Shown here: piece by piece, positions 1 through 11,066 of the stretch
Layout of the letters: every line of letters begins with the position of its first letter
How positions within the stretch are numbered: the first letter of the stretch is position 1
The notes under the pieces: model-generated
Told to the model about the DNA's origin: nothing
Database searches by the model: none
What the model saw: the letters and a program-made list of their open reading frames with translations, nothing else
Position numbers and translations under genes: made by a program
NCBI GenBank assembly: GCA_034766995.1
Contig: CM068315.1
Location: 43,102,818 to 43,166,817 of the forward strand
Length of the DNA stretch: 64,000 nucleotides
Direction: 5' to 3'
From: Acanthacorydalis orientalis
Taxonomy: Eukaryota; Arthropoda; Insecta; Megaloptera; Corydalidae

Positions 1-255
1 CTACCAATATTGATTAGCAAAAAAAATCTATGCGTAATTTTCGTGATATCTGTCACTACAGATAAGTAAAAAAAGTTTTCACATAATAATTCTTATTATG
101 CGCCGCCCTATTCGGAGTGTCTTTTAAAATCTTTGTACAGGTCATAAGTTTGCGATCATTGATATAGGAATGTACATATCTAAATAATAAAATTTCATTA
201 TTTTTTTTTTAATATTTTTTATTAAGAAAGTAAAAAGAAAGAGAGAAACATAAAA

Positions 256-740
256 CTAGTTGGATATTTGACATTGTTTTTGAGAAACTAATGTATCAAT
301 ATCTGGTTCGATGGAAGTAAATGCAATTCTCTGTGAGTTCTCAAGGTGCTCATCAGATTTTTTGGTTCTAATTTCACTCTTTATGTGCTTCATCCTTGAA
401 AATAGTTTCTCACAAATGTAGGTGCTGCTAAAAAGCGATGACATGAATAAAGCGTGATTGTGAAGCGAGGTATATTTGTCTCTAGACAGATAAGCTTTAT
501 AAACGTCCAATAAAGGCACATGATGAAAAATTTCTTTAAGTTAAATATCAAATTGCAGCTCTATGAATTCTTTTTGAAAATTGGCAGGTAACATACTTAT
601 TTCGACTGAAAATGGAGTCGCAATATACCAAAATATTGATTTTAAATCTCATAATGTTTTAAATAATTTTACGATTTTGTGTTGAGCCGCATTTATAGCT
701 GTATTGCGCCGCATGTGGCTCGCGAATCGCTGGTTAGACA
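256..740 (-). pseudogene. hAT transposase C-terminal fragment (broken)
   Basis: The minus-strand frame ending at 256 reads through a hAT C-terminal dimerisation domain: SSTYICEKLFSRMKHIKSEI is followed by TDEHL/SDEHLENS-like and CTS/FTSIEPDIDTLVSQKQ sequence. This is the layout of the GTF2IRD2/ZBED-like branch of hAT transposases. The same frame continues upstream (about 520-594) as MLPANFQKEFIELQFDI, but it is interrupted by a stop at 541-543. The full transposase is normally 500-650 residues, and only about the last 110 are seen. The sequence near 700-740 (GCGCCGCATGTGGCTCGCGA) is GC-rich and may be close to a terminal repeat, but I could not pair it convincingly. It is a dead relic; the family call is fairly sure and the ends are not. 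Confidence 0.7.
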
Positions 741-1040
741 AGACTGGTCTAAACCAAAATAAAATTTTCTCACCTTTTGGACACTTATTATAACTGTTAC
801 ATTTTTTGTTCGATATCACTGGAGTAATAAATTCAGATTTATAATAAATAAAATATTGTACAGTGTTTTCTTTGATTTTTCTTTATATAACCGAGTCTAT
901 CTATATCTAAAACTAATTTAAATATATATAAAGTAGAGAAAGTTAACAAATAATCATTAATCCTTTATTTTCATGACAAATATAGAAAAAAATCTGTAGT
1001 TAGAGCAATCTTACTAATCAATGATTAAAATATATTTCTT

Positions 1041-1140
1041 TTTTTTAATACAAGGGAGCTCTGTCTATTAATTGCTAGGCTCTCAAACCCCAGGGAGCTC
1101 CGCCCCCGCTCGCTTTCTCAGCTCGATCATTGCTCCTAGC
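1041..1140. repeat. GC-rich hairpin patch (dispersed repeat tail)
   Basis: A short GC-rich patch in AT-rich DNA. It contains CCCCAGGGAGCTCCGCCCCC and CGCTCGCTTTCTCAGCTCGA. Related wording, with a CTCCGCCC or GGGGCGAAGCC core and CCCTGGGGTTTG, recurs near 14.25-14.44, 39.80, 51.0, 59.78 and 62.03 kb. I read it as the end of a dispersed element and not as a gene. Confidence 0.4.
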
Positions 1141-1740
1141 ATAAATCGGTAATGATTCGTGAAACATTGGAAATTATTCTTGAACCAGTTTCTTCACTCT
1201 CTGAATTAACTAGTCGTTTTACACATTTTTGAGATCTCCTCACAAATTTCTTTCTTGTTTCAATTTCAATACTTTTATCTGTTAAGAATTTATTTTCTTT
1301 TTCATTTTCTTCGTCATCAACTTTAAATTTTTATTTTTTCCTCTACATTCTTTTTCAGCTTAATATTAAATAAAAACTAATTCACCATTGAGATAATTTC
1401 AAAAATGATCACTGCACAATATGTATCTAATAGCTGACACACATAACATGTATACTTATATAAAGATTGCACGAGTCTAGTTCGTGATTGACTGATTAAG
1501 TGTTTTCTGCAGTTCACGAGCGTGACTCGTGATTCATGCACAAGGGGTTAAAGTTAGTAAATGAATCTATTTAAAAAATATGTTAAAAATAATTTATATT
1601 TTTTTCTAATTTAATTTTCAAAAAAAAGATTAGAATTATTTATGTCATATGAAACAATGTTATTATTAATGACAATTTCTAACAGATCTCTATTTGAAAT
1701 TTGCTGGTATGGTGTATGAAAGTAGGTTAAAATAAAGTAA

Positions 1741-2180
1741 TTAAAAATAAGAAATTGTTCTTGTGTACTTTATGAATGAAAAACTGAAATATAATAAAAC
1801 AAATATCGACCATTTATCATTCTTAGAACGCTGTTGTTCGTTGAACATGAAATATTGTATTCGAATGCTTGCGCCTCCCGTGAAAAAATAATCATTTGTG
1901 CATGTCGACCTGTTTATTTCTTTGCGATAAGGGCGGAGACCGTAGGAGACGACACCGATGACGACGCCACGTAGAGCAATCACCCCGCCGCAAAGAATCG
2001 AATGATACGAGTTATTGTTTTCGTTTAATGCTCCTTCTTGCGTATCTCACACAACTCCGTTCGTTTTCAAATGAAAACGGCGTACTCATGCGTGAGTGAA
2101 ACGTAATTGTCTTTCGCGATTATTGGTTTACGGCTCTGACGAGCAAAATACGAGCACTGCATGGAATTAAGAAAAAAAAA
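1741..2180 (-). other. CpG-rich island with minus-strand open frame
   Basis: GC and CpG content rise sharply from about 1860 to 2160. A minus-strand frame is open from 1983 to 1741 (80 codons) and begins without an ATG. It includes a hydrophobic valine-rich stretch (IALRGVVIGVVSYGLRPY) and then becomes AT-rich, so it resembles an exon entering an intron more than a whole gene. Next to it are two near-palindromes: CGTTTTCAAATGAAAACG at about 2064 and ACTCATGCGTGAGT at about 2083. It could equally be a promoter or enhancer. Function is unknown. Confidence 0.2.
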
Positions 2181-3048
2181 CTCTCTGCGCCGATAAAGAA
2201 AATAAAATATGAGACTCTGTTTTTGGGACACGTGTGTGACTCTCTCGTGAATATATGGTTTCGTTTTATTTTTCTGTATGCATGTATTTTTTTTTCTTTG
2301 GAACTTTGCGTGTGTGAAATTTTAATTTATATTTTTCAAAGTTTATCGTCGCTGAAGAAACAAGTGTATTGAGAATAAATGTGTTTTCCTATAGTTTTTT
2401 TTTCCTTTTCTACTTTACTCCTACAGATAAGGGCTAGAATAAGACTTGTGGAACTAAACATATGAAGATATTATTACTTTTTTTAATAGAAAAACGTATA
2501 TTTAAGCGGTTCGCATAAGTTTGAAATATTGGAAGAATAGTTTTTTTTTCATATTATTAAAGCTTAACCATTTGCACTCGAAATGTCAGCACCTCTGGCA
2601 TAAACATTTATTCCGGCTACTCGGAATACCTGCACGGATGGCATTTAAACGTTTGTTCCACAAGCTGATCAGTTGCATTTTTCGACTAATAAAATTTATA
2701 ATAATAGATAAAACTGAAAAGAATTTGAATAAAAATATTGATGGCTTTTCGTCTAAAAAGTAATGCTAAATTTTTCATGATGATTAATTATATTTATAAT
2801 TATCGAGTTGGTGTAAAAAAATAGTGAAAATATTCTCCGAGTACAAAGGTTGTTGTCGTAAGTTCCATTATCAAAATTTTTTTTACCTAAATTCCAAGAA
2901 TTCTCAGATACAGAGATTTTAGTGGAGCGGGTTTGCAGCGGGACAGGGTTTAACCCGTACGCGTTCGTTTCTTTTTCTTGAAACTATAATTTTCAAAACA
3001 TCTCAAAAACTATTCATCCGACTGCTTTGCAATTTTGACTAAATATTA
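2181..3048. other. AT-rich stretch, nothing recognised
   Basis: There are homopolymer T runs and short AT-rich frames only. A frame at 2521-2763 on the + strand has no ATG and no recognisable motif. Confidence 0.5.
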
Positions 3049-3872
3049 TTAACACTAGAACTACCGACAGTTAAGATGAAGCTATTTCTACCAAAACCAG
3101 TCATTTTGACTGGTTTTTAAAAAATTCGTAATAATAGAATATTTTTATAGACTTATTAGTTTCGTACAAAAGGAATTCCATGTTATGTTATGTATATTTT
3201 TTTTATTCCATGTTATGTAGTACATTTTTGGTATTATATATTAACCCATTTGAGAGCATGTTCTCTAAATGAGGATTGGCACATTTTATCGCTTACACAT
3301 CAATAAGAATGACAAGTATAATAAAGAATATATGATTTGGTAAAAAATATGTGTATATTATTTTGTAAAAATAAATTTTCATTTCAAAGTTAAGTTATTC
3401 TTATAGCATCAAGTATATTATTAGGTATAAAAAATTATAATTTGTCACATTTCTTACAAACGTAGTTTTTCTTTTGAGTGCATTTTCTGCATACATATTT
3501 TATACAGATATTACAAATGGCGATAGTCTTATTATTATTATTATTACAGTACCCTCTTTTCCATCATTTGCGTGATCAAAATGAGCTCTTTGAAGTTGTT
3601 TGTACATTAACTTCTCGTGATTCTATCCCTGGTTCTAAATTTTCAACTGCATTTTCAGTGACAAGTTCATCTGCTACTTGAAACATAAATTCACCTTTCA
3701 TAATATTTTTTTTGGAATATCCTGTTGGACTGGGTACGTCTTTGAAATTATTATGAAGTGGTAATCTTCCAGGACTGGACTCTTCTTGTATTTTTTCCAA
3801 GCTGGTTCCGTCTGCAGCAATTTCATTTTGATGATTTTGTAGTATATTTTCATTTTCATAACTTGAAACCAT
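3049..3872 (-). pseudogene. piggyBac-like element, 3' end with transposase C-terminus
   Basis: The left edge is TTAA (3049-3052) followed by CACTAGAACTACCG, and then the short inverted pair CCAGTCATTTTGACTGG. Both match piggyBac-type termini. On the minus strand an open frame (3872 to 3576) leads, after a frameshift, into a cysteine-rich C-terminus: CNICIKYVCRKC and, slightly further on, NYVCKKC. That is the zinc-ribbon-like end typical of piggyBac transposases. Only about the last 140 residues are present, and the catalytic DDD part is missing. At about 3870 the sequence changes abruptly to mariner-like coding sequence, so a second element abuts or truncated this one. The (ATT)n run near 3533-3545 lies inside the coding part. 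Confidence 0.65.
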
Positions 3873-3877
3873 TCGAG

Positions 3878-4075
3878 TACATCTCTTTTACTAATGTATC
3901 AAAATTGTTTTAAATGGTTTTCAACACTCGATTTCGATATGTTAAGATTCTCAGCAATCTCTTATCGCATCGTTAAACGCTGATTAGATTTGATTAATGC
4001 CTTTATTTTGTCACTATCAACTTCGATTGTTATTCCTGAGCGTAGTGCATCTTTAACATGAAAATCTCATGATTA
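3878..4075 (-). pseudogene. mariner transposase N-terminal fragment
   Basis: The minus-strand translation gives DSDKIKALIKSNQRLTMR, then EIAENLNISKSSVENHLKQF, and YISK. This is the second helix-turn-helix of a mariner transposase (family pattern: D..I..L...NP..T.REIAE.L.IS...V..HLK..G...K). At least two stops break it. It lies directly beside the piggyBac 3' end, in the same orientation. No terminal repeat was found. Confidence 0.65.
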
Positions 4076-4424
4076 AAAATTTAGAAAATCAATTCTGGCT
4101 TTGCCATATTTTTAAGGCATCTTTACTGTATACATCACATAATTGTTTTATGAGTTTGTATAGCGATTTTTCCTTTCTAAGGAAGTAACACAGAAAAATA
4201 TGAGAAAAATTTTCCTTTTAATTTTACATTTTGAAATCGACGGGAAACAAACAATTGTTAACGAAATCATGCACTTTCTTTTTCTAAAACAAACTTGCAC
4301 TGTCAGCTATCAATTTATATAATGAATGTGCGGTTCAGAATGAAGTTAGTTACATTTCAAGACATGTATGTCCAGACATGTATCTATTAGAAAAAAAACG
4401 CAATTACTTTTTGGACAATCCAAC

Positions 4425-4712
4425 AGTTCTGAAACTAAGACTAAATTCACTTTTATGAAAAAAATTTTTACTTGCTTTATAAACTATTAAACTTTTTCCG
4501 AACAAAAATGTTCAAATAAGTGATTATTAATTAGATTTATCTCTATCTGAGTGTTCTGAGGTAAGGGCATTGTTAAATAAAATACGCACAAGCAATTAAA
4601 AATTATCAATCATAACTTATTGAACATTTTTGATCAAACATATTTTTGTGTTTTGAAAGGCGAATAAAAAAAATCATTTGTAAAAAACACTAGCATAAAT
4701 TCTCAGTAAGTG
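4425..4712. repeat. Palindromic dispersed repeat, copy 1
   Basis: This is a member of a dispersed repeat whose two halves are reverse complements. The left arm has AAATTCACTTTTATG and AAAAATGTTCAAATAAGTGA. The right arm has the complementary ACTTATTGAACATTTTTGAT and AATCATTTGTAAAAAACACT. The centre carries TGAGTGTTCTGAGG. There is no open frame. A diagnostic description is given under findings. Confidence 0.6.
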
Positions 4713-5980
4713 CTAAAAAATATTTATATAGAAAAAAACCTTTTTAATATTTTAACTTTCCCTTTTACATTTGGTTGTACATTTGGATCCACAATATGTA
4801 TTTGAAACCTTTATAAACTATTTTAATATTAAATTCTACAACTAAATTTATTCTATATTGAAAATATAATGATTGTAAAACAGTATTCACAAAAAAAACT
4901 CTTTGATCAGTAAATTGTAATTGATTTAGTATATATATTTTAAAACGTGATCGATTTCGAAAAAAAATGTTTATTGAAAAATATTCCACTTTGAGTAGAT
5001 CGTGTTTGGAAAACAGTTCGTTAATTAATTTATCTGTCGCGCAGTAACACTTTTCGAAAATAATTTTGAAAATTATTCCATACCGCTAACGTTGGAATAA
5101 TAACGTTTGTTAAACGTTATTATTCCATGCGTAAAATATATTAGTACTGAAACGAACACATAATTTCGTTAACTGATATTAAATTCATGAAAATCAATTT
5201 GAGTAGACAACAGCGCAGCGTCACAAGAGTTTCATTATATATTTGAAATATGTGAAACGATCACATGAAAACATGTCATCAGCAAAATATACATTGTACA
5301 TATTGATAGCCAGACAAAAAATGATTCGAATATTTTAGACATTTTCTCATAAAGAATTTTCAAACAAAAATATAGTTTCGTTTCATATAAAACACCACCG
5401 GGATCTTTTCGTACAGTAGCAACGTTTATATTGCTAGAATTATATTTATATTTAAATTTCTGTACACAAAAGACGAATTGTGGGAAAACAGATCGAACGA
5501 TAAAGAACGATTTTTTTTAATATGTGTTAAGAGAGACGCGGTGCCGATAAAACAAAACTTCGTTCACTAAATAAAAAAAATCTTGAAAGAGATTCTATTG
5601 AATAGTAAACGAACAGGAAGATCAAAAGTTTAATGGTGAATATTTTGACGATTGTTGAATGAATGAATCAATCGTTTGTTCGTTGCGTGACAAAGAAAAT
5701 CGAAAAGATGAGTTCAATTCGATATACTTTTATTGGAGATGTAATGCGATATTGGAATAAACATAAAATTGAATTAAATTATATCAAGACAAAATTTCAA
5801 ACTTTTGATATAACTGAGTGGATAAACAAACAGTAACGATGCTTATTCAGACCCAATTCAAAAATAATTTTGTTGTTTTGTCTTAAATATATCGAGAAAT
5901 TAATCAAAATTTAACCTGATGATATTTAGATCGTTTTTTCAGTGTTTGAATTTTGATTCTCTGTTATTCGTTTTAAGAAA
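4713..5980. other. AT-rich stretch, nothing firm
   Basis: There is a short inverted repeat around 5080-5130, with ATTCCATACCGCTAACG/TTGGAATAATAACG facing CGTTATTATTCCATGCG. Two moderately GC-richer patches lie at about 5390-5430 and 5480-5720. No coding signal or splice pair was found that I would defend. Confidence 0.4.
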
Positions 5981-5984
5981 AAGA

Positions 5985-6305
5985 GAACATTATTTATTTT
6001 TTAGAGAACATTATCATTTTAAAGTGCATTTTTCGATCTGTATTTTGGTAATATCGACTTTGATTTTATTATTAATCTTGCTTCAAATTAGGTTAGTGAA
6101 TTAAAAATGGAAAAAAGTAAATATGAGCAATTTTTGTACGAGTTCAAAACTGGTGATAAAACAGTAGAAAATGCTTGTAAACTAAATGATGCTTTTGGTG
6201 TGGGCACTGTTAAGGAACGTACGGTTCAATGGTGGTTCCAAAAATTTTGTGCTGAAAAAGAAAACCTAGAAGATGAAGAAGGTCGTGAACTTCCATTTAG
6301 ATTTG
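5985..6305 (+). pseudogene. mariner 5' region and transposase N-terminus
   Basis: The leader at 5985-6105 matches the leader of the fragment at 43.9 kb, sharing ATTTTGGTAA, TTTGATTTTATTATTAAT and ATTGAATTAAA-like sequence. The coding part starts at ATG 6107: MEKSKYEQFLYEFKTGDK, then VGTVKERTVQWWFQKF and NLEDEEGRELP. That is the first helix-turn-helix of a SETMAR/Hsmar1-like mariner transposase, which is normally about 345 residues. After about 62 residues the match stops and the frame runs into unrelated AT-rich sequence. A fossil 5' piece; the 5' terminal repeat was not found. Confidence 0.8.
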
Positions 6306-6586
6306 TTATTTATGTTATAGTTGGGGTTTGATTTAAAATTTTGAAATATAAAATATCCCTTTCTTAATTCAATTTATTTGCTCGTTTGATATATTATTTT
6401 TACTTTCAAATATTTCAATATTTTATACAATGTTTAATTTTATGCTTCAATGTTTCAATTATCATTTTATGATTATATCTTTAATGTTACGTCCCGTTTT
6501 TAACGAATACTGTATCTGTTTTATTACATATAATGCAATTTGTATGTTCTTTATATTAGTATTTATATTTTCTACCTGTATAACTG

Positions 6587-6592
<6 letters not shown>

Positions 6593-6641
<49 letters not shown>
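6593..6641. repeat. (TA)n microsatellite
   Basis: An uninterrupted TA run of about 24 units. The open frames across it (Ile-Tyr repeats) are artefacts. Confidence 0.97.
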
Positions 6642-6644
<3 letters not shown>

Positions 6645-6749
6645 TTTACATTTATTTTTATTTGTATTTATTTGAAGTGTTATTTTTATATATTTGCGAA
6701 TATATTCCAACGTTCATAAATGAATTATATGTCTCTGTACAGAAAAAAT

Positions 6750-6995
6750 ATCGGATCGAAAATGTTCAATAAATGATTATTCATCAATTTTGATCATTCT
6801 GGAGATGACATCACCCTCTTATGGCTCTGAGGATGATGGTATCGTTATTGATATACATATAAACAACAATAAAAATTAATGAATAATCATTTATTGAATC
6901 TTTTTGATCAGAACATTTTTTTGTGATTTATGGACTGAAAAAATAATTCATCAATAAAAAATGAATTTAGTCTCAGTGTCAGCACTGTATTGTAA
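6750..6995. repeat. Palindromic dispersed repeat, copy 2
   Basis: The left arm AAAATGTTCAATAAATGATT is matched on the right by AATCATTTATTGAATCTTTT. The centre contains GGCTCTGAGGATGATGGTAT. The right outer arm has AATGAATTTAGTCTCAGTG. Both halves are present, so the copy is nearly complete on its inner part. Confidence 0.7.
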
Positions 6996-7358
6996 TGCTT
7001 TGTTTTTTATGTCCTAATTTTTTATTTAGACAATCAACTTGGTCTGTAACAATGAATATAAACCTGTTGCACTTTTTAATCGTTTTCGTTTTTTCTTCAA
7101 CTCAAAGGTTTGCGTTAATCATAAATAGTTTATGAGTTGAGTTTTTATACCAAGAGTGTTCAATTTATTGTTTAATACAAATGTTCTATTTAGATTGTTG
7201 GTAGAAGATGTTAGTGAAAACAGCAACGTTGTGAAATTATAAATTAGTGTTCTATAAATTATAACTTCTGTTTAAAAAATATTATTAAACAAATGGGAGT
7301 TTATTATTTTTTATTTTAACAAAATTCATATTTTTCAGTAAAATTGCTAATAATTACA

Positions 7359-7404
<46 letters not shown>
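7359..7404. repeat. (AT)n(AG)n compound microsatellite
   Basis: About 10 AT units run directly into about 13 AG units. The same AT-to-GA layout recurs at 50.4 kb. Confidence 0.95.
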
Positions 7405-8047
7405 TCAAATTAGATGGATGAAAAGTTTTATTACGGAATAATAATGAAACTATATGAATAAGAAATAAGCTAATGATATAGTTTGTTTCTTTTTTTAGAA
7501 TCGAACACTCTATTCAATACGGTGTGCACTATTTTTATAAAAATAGATGCTTACACATAACTTGCACACGAGTTTTGTACAAGAGGACACAAGAGTGTCC
7601 CATAAAGATCGTGTCTTTGTATCCAATATATATATAATGTACAACTCAATCGATCAGAATTTATGTTAGGTGTATTGTATAAGATAAAAATGTTTATTAC
7701 TTGAACGCATCACTTGACAATGTGCACTGTTGATCTCTATAGATGTATGTATGTGTGTATATTTGTGGCGATACTTGTATGTGTTTGATACTGTTAGCAT
7801 TCGAAAGTTTAAACTTGCGGTTTGTTGTTCAGCATGAATAGAATAGGGAGACGTATGGGTGGGTGTCATCATAGTGACTCTTCTCTTATCGGATTCCTTT
7901 CGAGCTTAATATAACGGTGTGCTGAGCTCTGTTGTAAGGGAATTGAAAAGATTCTGTCTAGTTATTACTCTGTTTAAAGTGGGTGTTGTACAGGTACGGA
8001 CTTATTTTGGAAATTAATAAAATTTGACATTTGATTATTAATACACC

Positions 8048-8050
<3 letters not shown>
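7405..8050. other. Moderately GC-rich stretch, no gene called
   Basis: Base composition is slightly higher between about 7700 and 7930. A minus-strand frame at 7872-7666 holds tetranucleotide-derived His-Thr runs and no motif. Nothing else was recognised. Confidence 0.35.
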
Positions 8051-8094
<44 letters not shown>

Positions 8095-8104
8095 GTGTGT
8101 GTGT
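8051..8104. repeat. (AC)n(AT)n(GT)n compound microsatellite
   Basis: AC, then AT, then GT runs form a self-complementary tract that could fold into a long hairpin. Confidence 0.95.
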
Positions 8105-8198
8105 TTTGTATGTATTTGTTAAATATATACAAAACGCACTCGAATAAATAAAACTTGTTCAAGAATTTAAGTTTTATAAGGTAATGAGTATGCTTATT

Positions 8199-8232
8199 AT
8201 TAGGTTAGTAGAAAAATAATTACGGTTTATGA
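8199..8232 (+). mobile_element. Solo mariner terminal inverted repeat
   Basis: TTAGGTTAGTAGAAAAATAA followed by TTACGGTTTATG closely matches the 5' terminal repeats at 57.77 kb (minus strand), 59.60 kb and 43.91 kb. No internal mariner sequence follows, so this is a truncated end. Confidence 0.6.
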
Positions 8233-8768
8233 CGTTCAAATTCATATACATTTTTCGATTTATGTATTAACATGTTAGATTTATACAAATATACTTTGTT
8301 TTTATTTAAATTTCTACTTGGTTTTCTGTTATAAACATTTGTAAAGTATCTTGTATACATGAATAAAATAAAATCAGCTATATTAGTTGATTTAAAAACA
8401 TAATCTTCATTTAATTTATTTTAAGAAATAATTTGTTAATTGGTTGTAAAGTGTTTTGAAATATTTTATATGATTTGCATAATAAAATTTGTACAAAACA
8501 AATCTATTTCAACTAAAACAAAAATAAAATGTCAAATAAGAATATAAATGTTGTGCCTTAAACTACAAACACCGAACAAGTAAATCTCAACAAGTTTGCA
8601 CTTCCTTGCTGCATCTCTAGAGTCATTACTCATGCGTACAAACGACAGAACTCTGTACTATCTTGTCGTGTGCATATGTCACGTAAAAGATGACCATTTC
8701 TCGATTGGTTTGCATCAAAGAAGAACAACAAGAGCATTAATACAAAGTTCGCATGTTAGATAACTCTC

Positions 8769-8834
8769 AGTGGAGATCCGCACAAGAATGTTGACACAGT
8801 ACGACGAGAATCGTTCAGATCAAAATAAGAATCT
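8769..8834 (+). promoter_or_regulatory. Candidate TSS and first exon with donor site
   Basis: A GC-richer patch (8600-8830) holds an arthropod-type initiator, CTCAGTGG, with the A at 8769. A weak TATA-like TAATACAAAG lies about 30 bases upstream. An ATG at 8788 in a good context (A at -3) opens MLTQYDENRSDQNKN, and the frame stays open to a strong donor, TCT|GTGAGTAA, with GT at 8835. No matching acceptor can be assigned and I do not recognise the peptide. This could be a real first exon or a chance combination. Confidence 0.25.
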
Positions 8835-8839
8835 GTGAG

Positions 8840-9604
8840 TAAAGTTTTTCCGAAAAAGAATAATATGTTCGATAGAAAATAGTTTTAGCATTTATGTTCT
8901 TGTTGTTGGATTTTGGTTTACAATTGTGTGGTAAAAGTAGGTGTACTTAATCTTCTCTGCTAGAGAGATGTTTCATGTCATTTCGTTTCGTTTAATATAA
9001 TTATATTTTTATAAAATCTTTAAAATGATGTATAAATACTTGAAAATGTATATTTGTTTTAGTGTAAGGTTGGTTGGTTATTAGGGTTTTAGGGCACTTC
9101 AACAGCTAAAAGCATTAGCACCTTTATTTTGTTAAAAAAATTCACAGATATAGACTACAATTTATGGAGTTGATGAGGGACTTTGTCGGATTAGATGTCA
9201 TGATATTTGGGGTAGCAAAAATAAATAATTAGTCTGAAAATATGGTTATTCATTTTATAAACTGATCACATTCTAAAAAAAAATGTTTTGAATATAATAT
9301 TAAAAATCATTTTTACTATGTTTTTTGTTTTTATATCTAAGCATATAAGCATTGTTTGCGTTCATAGGCCAAATTGAATTGTTGTGTGAGAACCCATATA
9401 TGCGTTTATAATCCATGGTGAACGAGTTTTCAGAACGCATATATGGTTTCATAAAGCTGAAAGGATTAACTGCAAATAATTAAATATATATTGTTAGAAA
9501 ATGTAAATTTTTTATACTTTATTATTTTTATACAAAACATTTTTTAAATGATTATGAAGAGATTATTGTATACTTTTTGTACTAATTTATGTGTACATAC
9601 TCAT

Positions 9605-9606
<2 letters not shown>
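8840..9606. other. AT-rich stretch with one short inverted repeat
   Basis: Around 9386-9450, AGAACCCATATATGCG and the complementary CGCATATATGGTTTC form an imperfect inverted repeat. Otherwise nothing was recognised. Confidence 0.4.

Positions 9607-9658
<52 letters not shown>
9607..9658. repeat. (AT)n microsatellite
   Basis: An uninterrupted AT run of about 26 units. Confidence 0.97.
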
Positions 9659-9663
<5 letters not shown>

Positions 9664-10480
9664 AATTAATAACAATTTGTATTATTCTCGTGTAATAAAA
9701 ATATCTCGTTAATTTATCATTCTGCATTCAAAAACGGATTCTGTTTTCTTTGAAAGTTTATCACCCGTTTATAAAAGTGATTAACTACATTAAAATGAAA
9801 TAGAAAATGATATAAAACTTGTTGGCAAAGATTCAATTTTCAATAAAGTTTTCAGTACATAAAATGTTTCAGTCTTCAATAAAAGCTTTAGTTCATAAAG
9901 GATTTAAGTTTCAATAAAAAGACAAACTTTCGAAATACATATTTTCTTTTTAAGTATGTTTTAAAAATTCATTTCAAACATAAAAAAATATAACAATATA
10001 AATTTATGTGGATGATTCAAGTTTCGGATTTATGAAGAGATTCAGTTATTATTTTTAATGTTTTATAGCGGAGAGAACGATTTAGATTATTTTAAATACT
10101 TTGTTATTTTAATTAAATTATTTTAAAATGTAGACTTTTTAATTATTTAAATAAAATTTTAATAAAGTTATCATGAAAATGTGCGTAGAAATTAATGAAA
10201 TTAACTGATTTATATTGAAAGTGGACCAAAAATTGCTGAAATTTCGAAACGGAAATAATTAAATTAAATATTTTGATATTAGAATTTATAGAGGGTTTCT
10301 ATACATTTATCTAAAATATTTACGTCAGGCGGATTAAAAAAGTCGGTATTTTTAATTGACAAAGGTATGTGAAGATATTTTGGAAACGAAAAGTATAAAA
10401 TATTCTAATTTTAGGTTAGTAAGAAAGATCTCAAGTTGTTACAAAGTAAGTAAAACATATCCTTAAAGTGAAATTTTGAT
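9659..10480. other. AT-rich stretch with loose GTTTCAATAAA-like repeats
   Basis: Between about 9830 and 9920 the phrase TTCAATAAA recurs four times with similar spacing. At 10407, TTCTAATTTTAG|GTTAGTAAG resembles a weak acceptor-donor junction. No gene was called. Confidence 0.35.
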
Positions 10481-10489
10481 TCATTCCGA

Positions 10490-10830
10490 CCGTACACAAC
10501 AATTCATTATCTCTGATTTGTTACAAGTCATAAAGTCCGTCGCTGACTAAGTTCTTGATGATACACCATGTCCACCCGAGGCGTTACTTTGTGGTATTTG
10601 TTGCAGCTTGCTGTCCTCAGTTCAAATCCTTCTGCGAACTCCTCCTTTTGCCACTCGTCCTTTGGCAGCGAGAGACAGTAAACTGCTCATTCAGTGGTAC
10701 CATTTTGCAATTGTAATTCTGTCGTGATTGTGAGGGAGGGTTGTCCGCCATTCACAAAGTGACTGGTGCTTCGAAACTTGTATATGCAATGGCTTGGCAC
10801 GTGACACTTTGATCTTACGACGTGCTATTT
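10490..10830. other. GC-rich island of unknown nature
   Basis: This 340-base island is far richer in G and C than its surroundings. On the + strand an ATG at 10568 opens a 37-codon frame, MSTRGVTLWYLLQLAVLSSN and onward, with a weakly hydrophobic start. A donor-like ACA|GTAAAC lies just before its stop (10679-10681). On the minus strand a different frame is open across about 50 codons and includes PKDEWQKEEFAEGFELRTAS and CNKYHKVTPRVDMVYH. A GTTCAAATCC box at 10620 recalls a tRNA-derived B box. Signal-peptide exon, minus-strand exon and old SINE are all possible, and I cannot choose between them. Confidence 0.3.
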
Positions 10831-11017
10831 ATTTATTTATGTCCTATACACTGGACCGTAAAATATTTTCATTTACTCAAATATGAAATTTCATTTTGGA
10901 TACATTGAATGAGATCGGTTTGTATGCAAGTTTTCAACATTTCGTGTTTTCAAACAATTTCTCTTGCCGTTGACTTCAAATTAAAATATCTTATTCGCAC
11001 ATAACTTCATAATAAAT

Positions 11018-11066
11018 ACATATATACATACATACTTACATACATATATATATATATATATATATT
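11018..11066. repeat. (ATAC)n/(AT)n microsatellite
   Basis: Interrupted ATAC units pass into a pure AT run. Confidence 0.93.

Noticed and set aside
6430..6710. Open frames on both strands with long Ile-Tyr runs (also at 20425-20622, 23279-23500, 24076-24321, 36862-37044, 38048-38311, 61889-62132)
   Set aside because: They are translations of TA microsatellites and have no other content.
10600..10640. tRNA gene or tRNA-derived SINE from GTTCAAATCC
   Set aside because: No matching A box and the flanking T-stem does not pair. Kept only as a possibility in the island entry.
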